Source of the DNA: CAYJBH01 sp964368815
GTDB lineage: Bacteria > Bacillota > Clostridia > Oscillospirales > Ruminococcaceae
Length of the DNA stretch: 64,000 nucleotides
Assembly (NCBI GenBank): GCA_964368815.1
Contig: CAYJDA010000002.1
Location: 124,001 to 188,000, forward strand
Direction of reading: 5' to 3'
The notes under the pieces are model-generated. The model did no database searches. It worked only from the letters and a program-made list of their open reading frames with translations, and was not told the DNA's origin. Below are positions 52,703 to 62,706 of this stretch, piece after piece. Numbering within the stretch: the first letter of the stretch is position 1; every line of letters starts with the position of its first letter. Made by a program: the position numbers and the translations under genes.

Positions 52703-54838
52703 CTATTTCAACATTCCCTTATAATCTTTAAAACTAATGCCTGTGTATTTTTTGAACACACGATAAAAAGTTTGCAGATTATCATATCCAACAGCATGTG
52801 TAATCAGCTTGCTGTCGGTTTGACCATCTTGTATCATATCTTTAGCTTTTTCGATCCGAAGTTTACAAAGGTAATCGTAAAAAGAAAGACCGGAGATTTT
52901 TTTAAATGTTCTGAAAACTGTGGAGATAGGAACGTTAAATTCTTGTTGAATAGATTTTAGGGATAAGTTGGGATCAGAATAATTTTGATCTACATATTCT
53001 TTAAGTAGAATCGTAAAAGCTCTTTTTTGGGGTTGTTTGATTTGATCTTCTGATGATAGCAATAACTGTATCAAATCGGCTAACAACATCCATTGCGCAT
53101 TGTATTCTTCCTCATAGATGGTGTCTATTATTTCCATAAAAGAATCTGACATGTAATTCATTTCGTCTGCTACACGAGTTATGGTGTCTAAAACTAATCC
53201 AATAAGTTTTTTTTGCTGTGCGGTGGAGAGATTTGTTTTTTCATTTTCTAGTTTTATTTGTGCCAATATCTCTAGTGGTTTTATTTGATTTTGGAACTTT
53301 AGATTGTTAATTAACTGAATTTCCCAGTCGGTCGGATAATAGACCATTATATTGGCATCCATATTCAGCTGGTTGTTTAAATAATACAGCTGCTTTTGTT
53401 TTAGGTTTTGATATGAGGTACTTATTCCAATAATACCTTGATATGCTTCACCGATTAACATTTCTGAAGGAGAAGATGTTGCCTCCAATGCGTTCAGTTG
53501 GCCTGCGAGGCTGTTTAACTGTTTAATAAATTTTTGTGTCGGAACCGGTTTTTTGTGTCGAACAATAACAACAATATCATTTTCAATAGTTGATGCTACT
53601 TCAAATAAAACTTGTTTTTCTTCTAAAAAACATTTGATAAGCAGATAACTTTTTAACTTGTGTACCGGAGCGATATTGCGAAAAATGATTACCTGATAAT
53701 AATGCATATTTGTAAATTCTATCTTGTATAACACAAATTCCTGTTCTGCCTCAGCATCAAAAGAGCCACTGAGAAGATTAATTAAGAATGTATTTTTTGC
53801 ACCTTCATAGTAACTTTCAACCGATTTCATCAATTGATCATTAGTATCATACATCGTTTCCATTGTTTTTTGAATTACTTGAAATTCTGAGATTTCTTGG
53901 AATTTGTAAACAGGCATTAAATTAAAGTTTTGAAGTATTTTTTCAAGCGGTTTATAGGTGAATTTAGCACTGATGTAAACAGCAAACAAACCAATCATTG
54001 TTAACACGATTAAAAGTGCCATACTGAACCATAGTGTAGTATTGGAAGTGTTTTGTGTATCATCAACAGTAATGACATATTCCCATCCATATATGGAACT
54101 ATGTCGCGTAATGGACTGGGTTTTTACGCTATCTGTATCTGTTTTATTAAATTGATATAGAGTTTCTCCACCATCCATCAATTCTACATTGTGTACAAAA
54201 TCATATTTGATATTATCAATAAAGTAATTCAGTCGATCATTCGAAACAAAGACGAGAAAATAGGCTCTCGGATTGACGTTTAAATCGGCTGCCTGAACAA
54301 TAACCATTGAATCATGTGAGTTGTTTTCTTGGTCTTGTATTAAAATATATTGAGAATAATTCGAGTTGGTGACTGTCTCGAAAAAATTTTTCTCATCATC
54401 CGTAATGTTCATAGCTTGCATATATTGTGTTTCATCCCACCAAGTAGAACTGGTGATAATACGGTGTTGTTCCGGTAGATAAATACAAACCTCTTTTGCA
54501 AACTCAAAAGAAGTACTTAAAAAAGCTAAATTGTCATATGTCATGCGAAGTGTAGAGTAATTATTAAATACACTTAAGTGTTCCGAAGTGCTGTAGGTAG
54601 CTTGTAGCCAACGCGCTGTCGTTAAATTTTCCATAAACGTAGTATATGAAACAATAGTAGTGTCTATTTTTTCTACAAGATAATCAACATGTGAAGTTAT
54701 TAATTGTTGATGTTTAATTTGCTCCTGTTCTTTGGCAGAATAAAAGGTAAACACCCCCAGTATAGTACAAGGAATGAACAGGATCAAAAAATAAATGCAA
54801 ACCAAACGAATAAAAAAACTTTTGGTTTTAATACGCAC
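52703..54838 (-). CDS. Membrane-anchored AraC-family regulator with extracytoplasmic sensor
   Basis: This 711-residue protein has a membrane helix at about 9-29, an extracytoplasmic sensor region (about 30-275), a second helix near 277-300, a cytoplasmic linker and a C-terminal AraC HTH pair (about 610-711) with ISTVFRTFKKISGLSFYDYLCKLR and AVGYDNLQTFYRVFKKYTGIS. Such regulators usually sense a carbohydrate outside and control adjacent LplB/LplC transporters. It is convergent with that operon. No kinase domain is present. Confidence 0.9.
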   Translation of the reverse strand: MRIKTKSFFIRLVCIYFLILFIPCTILGVFTFYSAKEQEQIKHQQLITSHVDYLVEKIDTTIVSYTTFMENLTTARWLQATYSTSEHLSVFNNYSTLRMTYDNLAFLSTSFEFAKEVCIYLPEQHRIITSSTWWDETQYMQAMNITDDEKNFFETVTNSNYSQYILIQDQENNSHDSMVIVQAADLNVNPRAYFLVFVSNDRLNYFIDNIKYDFVHNVELMDGGETLYQFNKTDTDSVKTQSITRHSSIYGWEYVITVDDTQNTSNTTLWFSMALLIVLTMIGLFAVYISAKFTYKPLEKILQNFNLMPVYKFQEISEFQVIQKTMETMYDTNDQLMKSVESYYEGAKNTFLINLLSGSFDAEAEQEFVLYKIEFTNMHYYQVIIFRNIAPVHKLKSYLLIKCFLEEKQVLFEVASTIENDIVVIVRHKKPVPTQKFIKQLNSLAGQLNALEATSSPSEMLIGEAYQGIIGISTSYQNLKQKQLYYLNNQLNMDANIMVYYPTDWEIQLINNLKFQNQIKPLEILAQIKLENEKTNLSTAQQKKLIGLVLDTITRVADEMNYMSDSFMEIIDTIYEEEYNAQWMLLADLIQLLLSSEDQIKQPQKRAFTILLKEYVDQNYSDPNLSLKSIQQEFNVPISTVFRTFKKISGLSFYDYLCKLRIEKAKDMIQDGQTDSKLITHAVGYDNLQTFYRVFKKYTGISFKDYKGMLK

Positions 54839-54954
54839 GATGCCCCCCTTTATGTATACTAAGTATCTTTATTATAACACAAAAAACAGGGCTGTGCCAC
54901 TAGTTTATTAAATTGAAACATTTCATTAAATAATAAATTATTTATTTGTATCTG

Positions 54955-54983
54955 TTTACATTAAATTGATTTGATGTTATAAT
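54955..54983 (+). promoter_or_regulatory. Sigma-A promoter of the MFS gene
   Basis: TTTACA (54955-54960), a 17-bp spacer and TATAAT (54978-54983). Confidence 0.7.
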
Positions 54984-55020
54984 GGGCTCTAACGTTTTGG
55001 TATAACTTGGGGAGTTAATA

Positions 55021-56229
55021 ATGAAAAGTACACCTGTGAACAGAAACTTTACACTCGTTGCGGCAATTGCAATACAGCTATGTCTTGGGGTTGCATATAT
55101 TTGGAGTGTTTTTCAATCAGGGATTGCCGAATCCCTCTTTGATGGAAACAATGCTTCGGCGAGTCTCAGTTATTCGTTACTTCTTGCAGTTCTTACCGTC
55201 GGCAGTGTAGCCGGTGGAATTTTAGCAAGAAAAATACCACTTAAATATGTTGTAATGTCGGGTGGATTTATTCTCTCTGCAGGATTTTTTATTGCATCAT
55301 TTACAACGCCTGAATTTCCACAGCTGCTATGGCTTTCATACGGTATAATGGGTGGTATCGGTATGGGATTTGCATATTCGCCAACCATTGCTTGTGTTCA
55401 AAAACTGTTTCCTGAGAAAAAAGGCTTGGTAACAGGTTTGGTTGTTGCGGCTTTAGGAGTAGGTGGACTTGTTTTTACCCCTATTGTTGAGTCCATTATT
55501 TCATATTTTGGTGGACAGGGTCAGGGCGAGTTGATGGCGTTTAGAATCATATCCGGAATTTTTCTTGTTATCTGTACGGCAGGCTCTTTCTTTATGTATA
55601 TGCCGCCGGATGCACAGGATCAATCCGCTACAACTACAGATGAGGATGGGTTCTTTCATGTTTTAAAGCAACCTAAGTTTTATTTAATAATGTTTTCTAT
55701 GATGCTTGCCTGCATGGGTGGGCTTATGATGATTGGCTTTGCAAAACCCATAGCAGTTGGAAGAGGAATGGCTGAAACCGCAACAGTTGGCGTTCTGATG
55801 ATCTCGGTATTTAATGCTATCGGCAGACTTGTTTGGGGAGTTGTTTCGGATAAACTCGGCAGACTAAATACAATAATTGTTTTAATGTTAGGAACAATTG
55901 TTATGGCGCTTTTAGTTACCTTTGCCGAGGGTTACTTAATTTATGCACTGATTGGGTGCATCGGATTTTTCTACGGCGGTTTTCTTTCTACCTATCCATC
56001 ATTAACCGGTGAATTTTTAGGTGTAAAGAATGTTGCTACTAAATATGGAATGGTTCTTTTAGGCTTCGGCGCTGCAGCTGTAATATCTTCTTATATAGCA
56101 GGATATTTCTTAGACCTTGCAGATGGAAACATGGATAAAATGTTTCCGGCGTTTGCAATCGCCGCTAGCTGCTCATTTGTAGGGCTAATATTAATCTTTA
56201 TACTTAAAAAATCAAAAACAGATAAATAA
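55021..56229 (+). CDS. MFS transporter, oxalate/formate antiporter (OFA) family
   Basis: This 402-residue protein has 12 predicted helices. The N-terminal LCLGVAYIWSVFQSGI, GGIGMGFAYSPTIACVQKLFPEKKGLVTGLVV and NAIGRLVWGVVSDKLGR are OFA-family features. It should carry a small carboxylate such as oxalate, formate or lactate; which one is unknown. GGGGAGTT precedes the ATG. Its terminator region was the site of the second structured repeat. Confidence 0.88.
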   Translation: MKSTPVNRNFTLVAAIAIQLCLGVAYIWSVFQSGIAESLFDGNNASASLSYSLLLAVLTVGSVAGGILARKIPLKYVVMSGGFILSAGFFIASFTTPEFPQLLWLSYGIMGGIGMGFAYSPTIACVQKLFPEKKGLVTGLVVAALGVGGLVFTPIVESIISYFGGQGQGELMAFRIISGIFLVICTAGSFFMYMPPDAQDQSATTTDEDGFFHVLKQPKFYLIMFSMMLACMGGLMMIGFAKPIAVGRGMAETATVGVLMISVFNAIGRLVWGVVSDKLGRLNTIIVLMLGTIVMALLVTFAEGYLIYALIGCIGFFYGGFLSTYPSLTGEFLGVKNVATKYGMVLLGFGAAAVISSYIAGYFLDLADGNMDKMFPAFAIAASCSFVGLILIFILKKSKTDK

Positions 56230-56277
56230 TTTTCCAACCCTTCTGCACTTAGTTCCGGCAACGCCGGGAATAATAAA

Positions 56278-56307
56278 AAGCCTGCTGAAACTGTTCAGCA
56301 GGCTTTA
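56278..56307. terminator. Left copy of duplicated terminator hairpin flanking repeat element B
   Basis: The stem AAGCCTGCTGAA / TTCAGCAGGCTT with loop ACTG is a bidirectional terminator for the MFS gene and the convergent kinase gene. The same 30 bp recurs at 56468-56497. Confidence 0.8.
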
Positions 56308-56467
56308 GACTGTCAAAAAAACTTAAAAACCCCATGAAAAGTCAAATTCGGTGACATGTGCGGCGAATTTGACCTTCAACAAATGGCTTCGCAAAGCCAT
56401 TTGTGGGGGAGGGTACCGGGAGGGGATGCATCCCCTCTCGGGGTTGTCGAACTTTTTCGACAACCTG
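56308..56467. mobile_element. Structured repeat element, copy B (MITE-like, unclassified)
   Basis: This 160-bp element matches copy A in the same orientation. The first hairpin GTCAAATTCG / CGAATTTGAC with its loop is identical over 33 bp, and 48 bp around GGGTACCGGGAGGGGATGCA are identical. The second hairpin (ACAAATGGCTT / AAAGCCATTTGT) lacks the inner extension of copy A. The last helix is GGTTGTCGA / TCGACAACC, where copy A has GGCTGTCGA / TCGACAGCC: a paired C-G to T-A change. It is bracketed by direct copies of the local terminator, as is copy A. Confidence 0.65.
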
Positions 56468-56497
56468 AAGCCTGCTGAAACTGTTCAGCAGGCTTTA
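56468..56497. terminator. Right copy of duplicated terminator hairpin, next to the kinase stop codon
   Basis: This is identical to 56278-56307. It lies 4 bp past the histidine kinase stop on the minus strand and ends that operon. Confidence 0.8.
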
Positions 56498-56501
56498 AAT
56501 G

Positions 56502-58388
56502 TTATTCTTGTGGCATTGTTGGAAAGGATACCGAAACCTTAAACATGTCGCCTTCTATTTTCAAAATAAATTTTCCTTTGCAAAGTTCGGTAAAGCTTTT
56601 TGCAATGGACAACCCTAGGCCGCTACCCTCGGTAGTACGGCTGTCATCGCCTCTTACAAATCTTTGCAATATTTCCTGCTCGGTAAAGTTCATTTCGGCG
56701 GCAGAAGTGTTTATTATTTCGGCGGTGGCAATATTATTTTCCGTTACAAGCCTAACATAAATTCGGCTATCATTTAAAGAATATTTAAGTGCATTGTCTA
56801 TAATATTTTTAAATACTCGTGACATTTTATTGCCGTCTGCCGTAATTATGATTTCTTCATCCGGAAGCGAAGTTTTTAAAATAACATTTGATTCTTCAAT
56901 ATTATCCTGCAAATCGGCAAGAGTTTGCTCTATCAATCTTTTATAGCTAAGCTCTTCCATGTTTAGCTCAACATTTCCGCTACTGCTTTTTGCAAGATCA
57001 AATAAATCGGAAATAATCATTGAGAGCTGTGTGGATTTTGACTCCAAAATTTTTGAGTAGTCTCGGGCTTCATCCGGTAGATTTTCAACCTTTGAGAGCA
57101 GCTCGGTATATCCTATTATTGAGGTTAACGGTGTTTTCAGATCGTGTGATACGTTTGTTATCAGCTCGGTTTTCATCCGCTCGGACACCATTGCAGCCTC
57201 TACCGAATTTGAAAACCCATCAGATATATTGTTTATATCCTCAACCATCTGAGTTAAAATCGTAGATTTAATAGGTGGTATTCTATGACCAAGGTTGCCG
57301 GCGCGAACCTCATTAAGCCCTGTTTTAATGCTATCTAATTCGCCAAGTCTACGGATAATTCCATAGGCAAAAAGACCAATGGCAGTTGGAGTAATAAACA
57401 TACTTAAAAATAAATACGTGGAGGGTGAACCGAACAAAAAGGCTAATGTTAACGGAAGCATAACTGTTAAGGCAACAAAACCTATAGCGAACATTGCAAT
57501 ATAGTTAAGTGTTTTAGTATCAGTTACCGATTTTAATGCTCTCTTTGTATTTTTGAAAAATTCTTTAATCTGTTTAAAAACAAAACCAAGAATGGTATAC
57601 CCAAAAAATTCTCTTCTCTTTATCCGCTTCGCAATACAGTTGAGGTAATAAAGCCAAAGTAAACACAGAAAAACAATCGATCCGTATAACGCAATATTAC
57701 CCAAAGCCAGTTGCATTTCCATGTAGTTTACATAGTCAGTATAAAAAATAATATCAGCCCAAATGTTACCTACAAAAAAGAATATTGTTAAAATAATTAT
57801 TCCAACAACAAAGGTTAATATATCGTTAAATATGCGGTTTATCGAAAAGATAACAACCTCGCCGCCACGCTCTTTTTGTCCCGCCAAAACACCAAAAAGT
57901 ATTGATGCAGCTGCAATGAATACCAAGGCAACAACAAAAATCCAAAGATATATTTCAGCAGTTGCAATATCTCCTGACAATCTATCGTATTCTGCATAAT
58001 ATGCTTCAGGAGTCACATATGTTTGAATGTTTATATCATCACTGTAATATGAAACTTCAAGGAAAAAAGCATCTCCAGGATAAGGGTAAAATTCTTGGTT
58101 GTGAAAAACAGCAAATATATAACCCCTTTGCGTCATCTCGTTAAGCCATTCCTGCTGTTCGAGGCTTAGATTTTCGGGGTTTTCCATCGACATGCTTACA
58201 AACGGTTCAAACTCTTCCCAACTCAGATTAAGATTATTTACTATTACATCATTTGGGAAAAGTAACGGAAATAAGACGTTTGCCCTGGAAAGCATATTAC
58301 CTGCTACTATTGCTGACACCAGTATAACAAATGCTAAAATCGTTTTAATAAATATGCTGTAAAAATTAATCTTCAATTTTGTATCCAA
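56502..58388 (-). CDS. Membrane sensor histidine kinase
   Basis: This 628-residue kinase has about seven membrane segments in its first 400 residues, with an extracytoplasmic loop at about 40-145, a HAMP-like region (about 365-400), a HisKA domain with phospho-acceptor His in NVSHDLKTPLTSIIGYTELL, and an ATPase domain (NIIDNALKYS, GSGLGLSIAKSF). It starts with TTG at 58388 inside the response-regulator gene, with GTGGGGAA upstream. The signal sensed is unknown; VanS/cell-envelope-type kinases look similar. Confidence 0.93.
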   Translation of the reverse strand: MDTKLKINFYSIFIKTILAFVILVSAIVAGNMLSRANVLFPLLFPNDVIVNNLNLSWEEFEPFVSMSMENPENLSLEQQEWLNEMTQRGYIFAVFHNQEFYPYPGDAFFLEVSYYSDDINIQTYVTPEAYYAEYDRLSGDIATAEIYLWIFVVALVFIAAASILFGVLAGQKERGGEVVIFSINRIFNDILTFVVGIIILTIFFFVGNIWADIIFYTDYVNYMEMQLALGNIALYGSIVFLCLLWLYYLNCIAKRIKRREFFGYTILGFVFKQIKEFFKNTKRALKSVTDTKTLNYIAMFAIGFVALTVMLPLTLAFLFGSPSTYLFLSMFITPTAIGLFAYGIIRRLGELDSIKTGLNEVRAGNLGHRIPPIKSTILTQMVEDINNISDGFSNSVEAAMVSERMKTELITNVSHDLKTPLTSIIGYTELLSKVENLPDEARDYSKILESKSTQLSMIISDLFDLAKSSSGNVELNMEELSYKRLIEQTLADLQDNIEESNVILKTSLPDEEIIITADGNKMSRVFKNIIDNALKYSLNDSRIYVRLVTENNIATAEIINTSAAEMNFTEQEILQRFVRGDDSRTTEGSGLGLSIAKSFTELCKGKFILKIEGDMFKVSVSFPTMPQE

Positions 58389-59067
58389 TTCCCCACACCA
58401 CCTTTAAGTATTTTGGTTGTTTCGGGTTTATCTCTATCTTTTCACGTATTCTGCGAATATGTACCATAACAGTATTTTCGACGCTGAAGCTCTCTTCCTG
58501 CCAAACGTTTTGATAAATTTGCTCAGCAGAGAAAACACGGTTTTTGTTAACCATTAGCAGCTCTAAAATTTTATATTCTGTTGCGGTAAGGCGAACTGAC
58601 TCACCATCAACAATAACATTTTTTGCCGCCCTATCCAGCTCTAACTCTCCGATTTTTATTATATCCTCGTTAAGCTCGACCTGCTTTGCAGAACCTAAAA
58701 CTTTATACCTGCGAAGCTGAGAATTTACCCTTGCCAACAGCTCAGCGGGGCTATAAGGTTTAGTTACATAGTCGTCGGCACCCATGGAAAGCCCCAAAAT
58801 TTTATCACTGTCCTCACTTTTTGCCGAAAGTAAAATTATTGGAATATTATTTTTCTGCCTTATCTGCATGGTAGCAGATAGTCCATCCATTTTTGGCATC
58901 ATAATGTCAATTACAATTAAATCGATCTTTTTTTCGGCAACTGTCTGCAACGCCTGTAAGCCATCGTGTGCTACAATGTTGTCTATCCCCTCACGAGTTA
59001 ACATCTTGGATATAGCCGTGGCTATTTCTCGATCATCATCCACTATTAATACGATTGAGTTATTCAT
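58366..59067 (-). CDS. OmpR/PhoB-family response regulator
   Basis: This 233-residue regulator has phospho-acceptor D54 in IVIDIMMPKMDG, K in TKPYSPAELLARVNSQLRR, and a winged-helix output domain ending YLKVVWGIGYKIED. It overlaps the kinase gene by 23 bp, so the pair is translationally coupled. CAAGGAGGG precedes the ATG. Confidence 0.95.
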   Translation of the reverse strand: MNNSIVLIVDDDREIATAISKMLTREGIDNIVAHDGLQALQTVAEKKIDLIVIDIMMPKMDGLSATMQIRQKNNIPIILLSAKSEDSDKILGLSMGADDYVTKPYSPAELLARVNSQLRRYKVLGSAKQVELNEDIIKIGELELDRAAKNVIVDGESVRLTATEYKILELLMVNKNRVFSAEQIYQNVWQEESFSVENTVMVHIRRIREKIEINPKQPKYLKVVWGIGYKIED

Positions 59068-59218
59068 AAACCCTCCTTGCCCTTTTATTATAGCAACAAC
59101 TACTAAAAAAAGTCCGATGAAAACATTACAAAATTCTTAAAATTTATTATATCACAACAGCTATATCAAGACAATATCAATCAGCAACGTTGCCTTAATA
59201 AAACTGTACATACTGAGT

Positions 59219-60988
59219 TTAAGAAAACTGTGCGTTATATAAGTTAAAATATACACCACGTTTTTTTAACAGCTGTTCATGTTTACCCTGTTCCACTATA
59301 TTTCCACGGCTCATAACTAATATATTGTCGGCATTTTTTATTGTGGAAAGACGGTGGGCTATAACAAAACATGTTTTATCCTTCATTAATTGGCGCATTG
59401 CTAGCTGAATTTGCTGCTCGGTTTGGGTGTCAACATTAGAGGTTGCCTCGTCCAGTATCAATATTTTAGCTTCTAATAACATGGCTCGTGCTATGGTAAT
59501 AAGTTGTTTTTGCCCCTGAGAAATATTTAACCCATCCTCCCTAAGCTGAGTGTCATAGCCATCGGGAAGTAACATAATGGTGTTATGGATTTTTGCGGCT
59601 TTTGCAACCTCAATAACCTCTTCTCTGGTTGCGTTTGGCTTGCCGTATGCAATGTTCTCGTGAATAGTACCTCCAAACAACCAGCTATCCTGCAACACCA
59701 TAGCATAAGAAAGACGTAAGCTTTTTCGGGTAATATGAGATATATTACTACCATTTACGGCAATACTGCCGTCATTAACATCGTAAAACCTCATTAATAA
59801 GTTAATGACTGTAGTTTTACCTGCACCGGTAGGACCAACAATCGCTATCAAATTGCCGCCCTTTACATCCAGGTTGAAATTATGGATTATTTCTTTTTCA
59901 GGGTTATACGAAAATTTTACTCCGGTAATTTCCACATTCCCGTCATCTAGAATTAGCTCGCAAGCGTCTTCGCTGTCGAGTGGTTCAGGCGGTTGGTCAA
60001 TTAATCTAAATACGCGCTCTGCAGCAGCGCATGCCGATTGCAAATCGCTTAATATATTTGCGATTTCGTTTATAGGGCCGGAAAATCGCCTTGAATACAG
60101 GATGAAAGAAGAAACATCGCCGAGTGATAAACGTCCAAAAAGATACATTAGTGCACCGGCTACACTTATCAAGGTGAGAGACAGGTTGTTAATTCCGGTT
60201 ACCGATGGGCCAACTGTGCTTGCGTAATAATCTGCCGTATAGTATGCATGCATTGCTTCATCGTTTTTCTTATCGAAACGAGCCAGCATTGTTTGCTGTT
60301 GATGGTAGGCGCGTATAGTTTTTTGACCGGTTATTATCTCTTCACAAAGGCCGTTAAGCTCACCGAGCTTGGCACTGCGAGCCTTAAATAGAGGTCGTAC
60401 ACGGTTTACCATAAATCTGGTAACTAATAATGAGACAGGAATCGTTATCAAAAAAACTATTACGAGTAAAGGCGAGAGAAACAGCATCATTATTATCGAA
60501 CCTATAACCGTTATAATGCTGTTGCATATCTGTAATAGGTCGTTAGATATTGAGGTTCCAACAACATCAATATCATAAGAAAAACGGCTTAATATGTCTC
60601 CGGTTTTGTTGGTGTCGAAATAACCTACAGGTAGTTCGGCAAGACGATTAAAAGCATCCCTGCGTAGATTAATCGACACATTGCGACTTATTTTTAGCAT
60701 AACACGAGCAAGTAGATAACTTAGTAGCGAGGAGACGATATAAAATACAGCCATTAAAGAGCAATAGAAAAACACCTTAGAGAAATCAACATTGCCGGGA
60801 GCAATCGCATTTATTGCCTCGCCGGAGAGATATGGGCCGAGCAATGCAAAAAGGTTGCTTGCAATGGTGCATATAATGGCAGTAATAATCAAGGAGCGAC
60901 TTTTTAAAACATATCCGCCCAGCCTTATAATCACATCAATTATTTTACCCTCAGGCTTTTGAGGCTTACCGTTTCTTTCACTCTTCAT
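59219..60988 (-). CDS. ABC exporter half-transporter, catalytic-site partner
   Basis: This 589-residue protein has six membrane helices followed by an ATPase domain: Walker A GPTGAGKTT, signature region LNISQGQKQLITIARAM, Walker B ILILDEATSNVD with the catalytic Glu, and H-loop IAHRLSTI. GGAGG precedes the ATG. It overlaps the previous exporter gene by 4 bp; the two should form a heterodimer of the BmrCD/LmrCD/TM287-288 kind, exporting drugs or lipids. Confidence 0.93.
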   Translation of the reverse strand: MKSERNGKPQKPEGKIIDVIIRLGGYVLKSRSLIITAIICTIASNLFALLGPYLSGEAINAIAPGNVDFSKVFFYCSLMAVFYIVSSLLSYLLARVMLKISRNVSINLRRDAFNRLAELPVGYFDTNKTGDILSRFSYDIDVVGTSISNDLLQICNSIITVIGSIIMMLFLSPLLVIVFLITIPVSLLVTRFMVNRVRPLFKARSAKLGELNGLCEEIITGQKTIRAYHQQQTMLARFDKKNDEAMHAYYTADYYASTVGPSVTGINNLSLTLISVAGALMYLFGRLSLGDVSSFILYSRRFSGPINEIANILSDLQSACAAAERVFRLIDQPPEPLDSEDACELILDDGNVEITGVKFSYNPEKEIIHNFNLDVKGGNLIAIVGPTGAGKTTVINLLMRFYDVNDGSIAVNGSNISHITRKSLRLSYAMVLQDSWLFGGTIHENIAYGKPNATREEVIEVAKAAKIHNTIMLLPDGYDTQLREDGLNISQGQKQLITIARAMLLEAKILILDEATSNVDTQTEQQIQLAMRQLMKDKTCFVIAHRLSTIKNADNILVMSRGNIVEQGKHEQLLKKRGVYFNLYNAQFS

Positions 60989-62706
60989 GCCGACACCTCC
61001 TCTCCCATCTGGGAACGGCTTATAGTGACATAACTTTCACATTCCGACATTAGTTGCTCATGCGTACCCTGCCCAATAATTTCGCCGTCCTGCATAACCA
61101 ATATAAGGTCGGCGCGAAGAATCGAACTAACTCTTTGTGCTATTATTACCTTGGTGGTATTTTCAAAATTTTCCTTAAGTGCGGCACGAAGATTCGAATC
61201 GGTTTTATAGTCAAGAGCACTCGAGCTGTCATCCAAAATTAAAATTTCAGGCTTTGCTACTAACGCTCTGGCGATAAGCAGTCGTTGTCGTTGTCCACCA
61301 CTTAGATTTGCGCCTCTTATTGCTACCTGATGCTCTATTGTGTCGGGTAGATTGTCTACATAATCGGCCTGTGCAAAAGCAAGAGCACGTTGCACCGCTT
61401 CATCTGTAAGCTCTCTGCCAAATCGAACGTTTTCGGCAATGGTGTCCGCAAATATATTATCATTTTGAAAAGCTACTCCAAACTTTTTATGTAGTAGTTC
61501 AACATCGGTAGCCCTAACATCCCTACCATCAATGTAAACACCCCCTTCATCAACGTCATAAAGTCGCATCAACAGCTGAATTAGAGTGCTCTTTCCACTG
61601 CCGGTTGCGCCTATAATCCCGAGCGTTTCGCCACGTTTTAGGCAAAAGTTAATGTTGTTAAGGTTAGGAGTTTTTTTTCCGTAGGAGAAAACCACATTTT
61701 TAAAAACAATATGATAGTCGTCATAATTCGAATTATCTGCGATTGTGTTATCTATAATTAAATCATCAGAAAAACTTAATATCTCTTCAATTCGATTTGC
61801 TGAAGCAGTTCCCTTAGAATATACCATGAATATGCGACCGATGGTGAGAATAGCGTTTAAAATAAGGGTGAAATAACTTAAAAACCCTACTATAACACCC
61901 GGTAGTGCTATTGCGCTGTGAACTAAAAAGGCACCGGTGAGTATAACTACCGTAAGCCCTAAATTTAGAAACAGGTTCATAAGGGGATTTGTTATAGCCA
62001 TTGTGTTGCCGGCATTAAGCTCCATCTTAACAAGCTTATCAACAACTCCGGAAAAACGTTTTTTTTCATCCTCTGTTTTCGAAAGAGCTTTAATAATTCT
62101 AATACCTGTAACGTTTTCTCGAACGCATCTAACCATTTCGTCGACGCCAACCTGAACCTCGGTATAAAGTGGCACACCCTTTTTTGTGATATACAAAATG
62201 ATAGCGGCAATAGGTGGTAGCAGTGCAACCATAATCATTGCAAGACGCCATTCAATTAACATGGTTAGCAATATTCCGCCTATTAGCAGTATTGGTGCTC
62301 TTATTCCGATTCTTTGTAACATATTTAACATGGTATGAACGTTATAACTGTCGGAGGTGATTCTGGAAATAAGGGATGGAATTCCCATGCTGTCGGTCTG
62401 TGAAGCGGATAAATGTAAGGCTTTTTTAAATGCAGCATGTCGTAGTTCTGAAACAGTATTTTTTGCAACAGCTGCCGACATTTGATTACCCTTAATGTTT
62501 CCACATAGGGCAAATAGGGTACACAGTGCCATGCCTACGCCGCCTAAAAGCACCAATGAAATGCTACCTAGCGGAATAAAGTTGTCGATCATTAAAGTTA
62601 GTAAAAGCGGTAAGATTAGCTCCGCAACAGTTCCTAATGATTTTATCGACATTGCTGCTATCATCATAGGTATGTGCGGCTTTAAATATTTTTTAATGCT
62701 ATTCAT
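60985..62706 (-). CDS. ABC exporter half-transporter with degenerate ATPase residues
   Basis: This 573-residue partner has the same layout, Walker A GATGSGKST and signature LSGGQRQRLLIARAL. The catalytic Glu after Walker B is Asp (ILILDDSSSALD) and the H-loop His is Gln (IIAQRVSSI). These changes mark the degenerate site of heterodimeric exporters. It starts within the MarR stop codon and overlaps the second exporter gene. Confidence 0.93.
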   Translation of the reverse strand: MNSIKKYLKPHIPMMIAAMSIKSLGTVAELILPLLLTLMIDNFIPLGSISLVLLGGVGMALCTLFALCGNIKGNQMSAAVAKNTVSELRHAAFKKALHLSASQTDSMGIPSLISRITSDSYNVHTMLNMLQRIGIRAPILLIGGILLTMLIEWRLAMIMVALLPPIAAIILYITKKGVPLYTEVQVGVDEMVRCVRENVTGIRIIKALSKTEDEKKRFSGVVDKLVKMELNAGNTMAITNPLMNLFLNLGLTVVILTGAFLVHSAIALPGVIVGFLSYFTLILNAILTIGRIFMVYSKGTASANRIEEILSFSDDLIIDNTIADNSNYDDYHIVFKNVVFSYGKKTPNLNNINFCLKRGETLGIIGATGSGKSTLIQLLMRLYDVDEGGVYIDGRDVRATDVELLHKKFGVAFQNDNIFADTIAENVRFGRELTDEAVQRALAFAQADYVDNLPDTIEHQVAIRGANLSGGQRQRLLIARALVAKPEILILDDSSSALDYKTDSNLRAALKENFENTTKVIIAQRVSSILRADLILVMQDGEIIGQGTHEQLMSECESYVTISRSQMGEEVSA

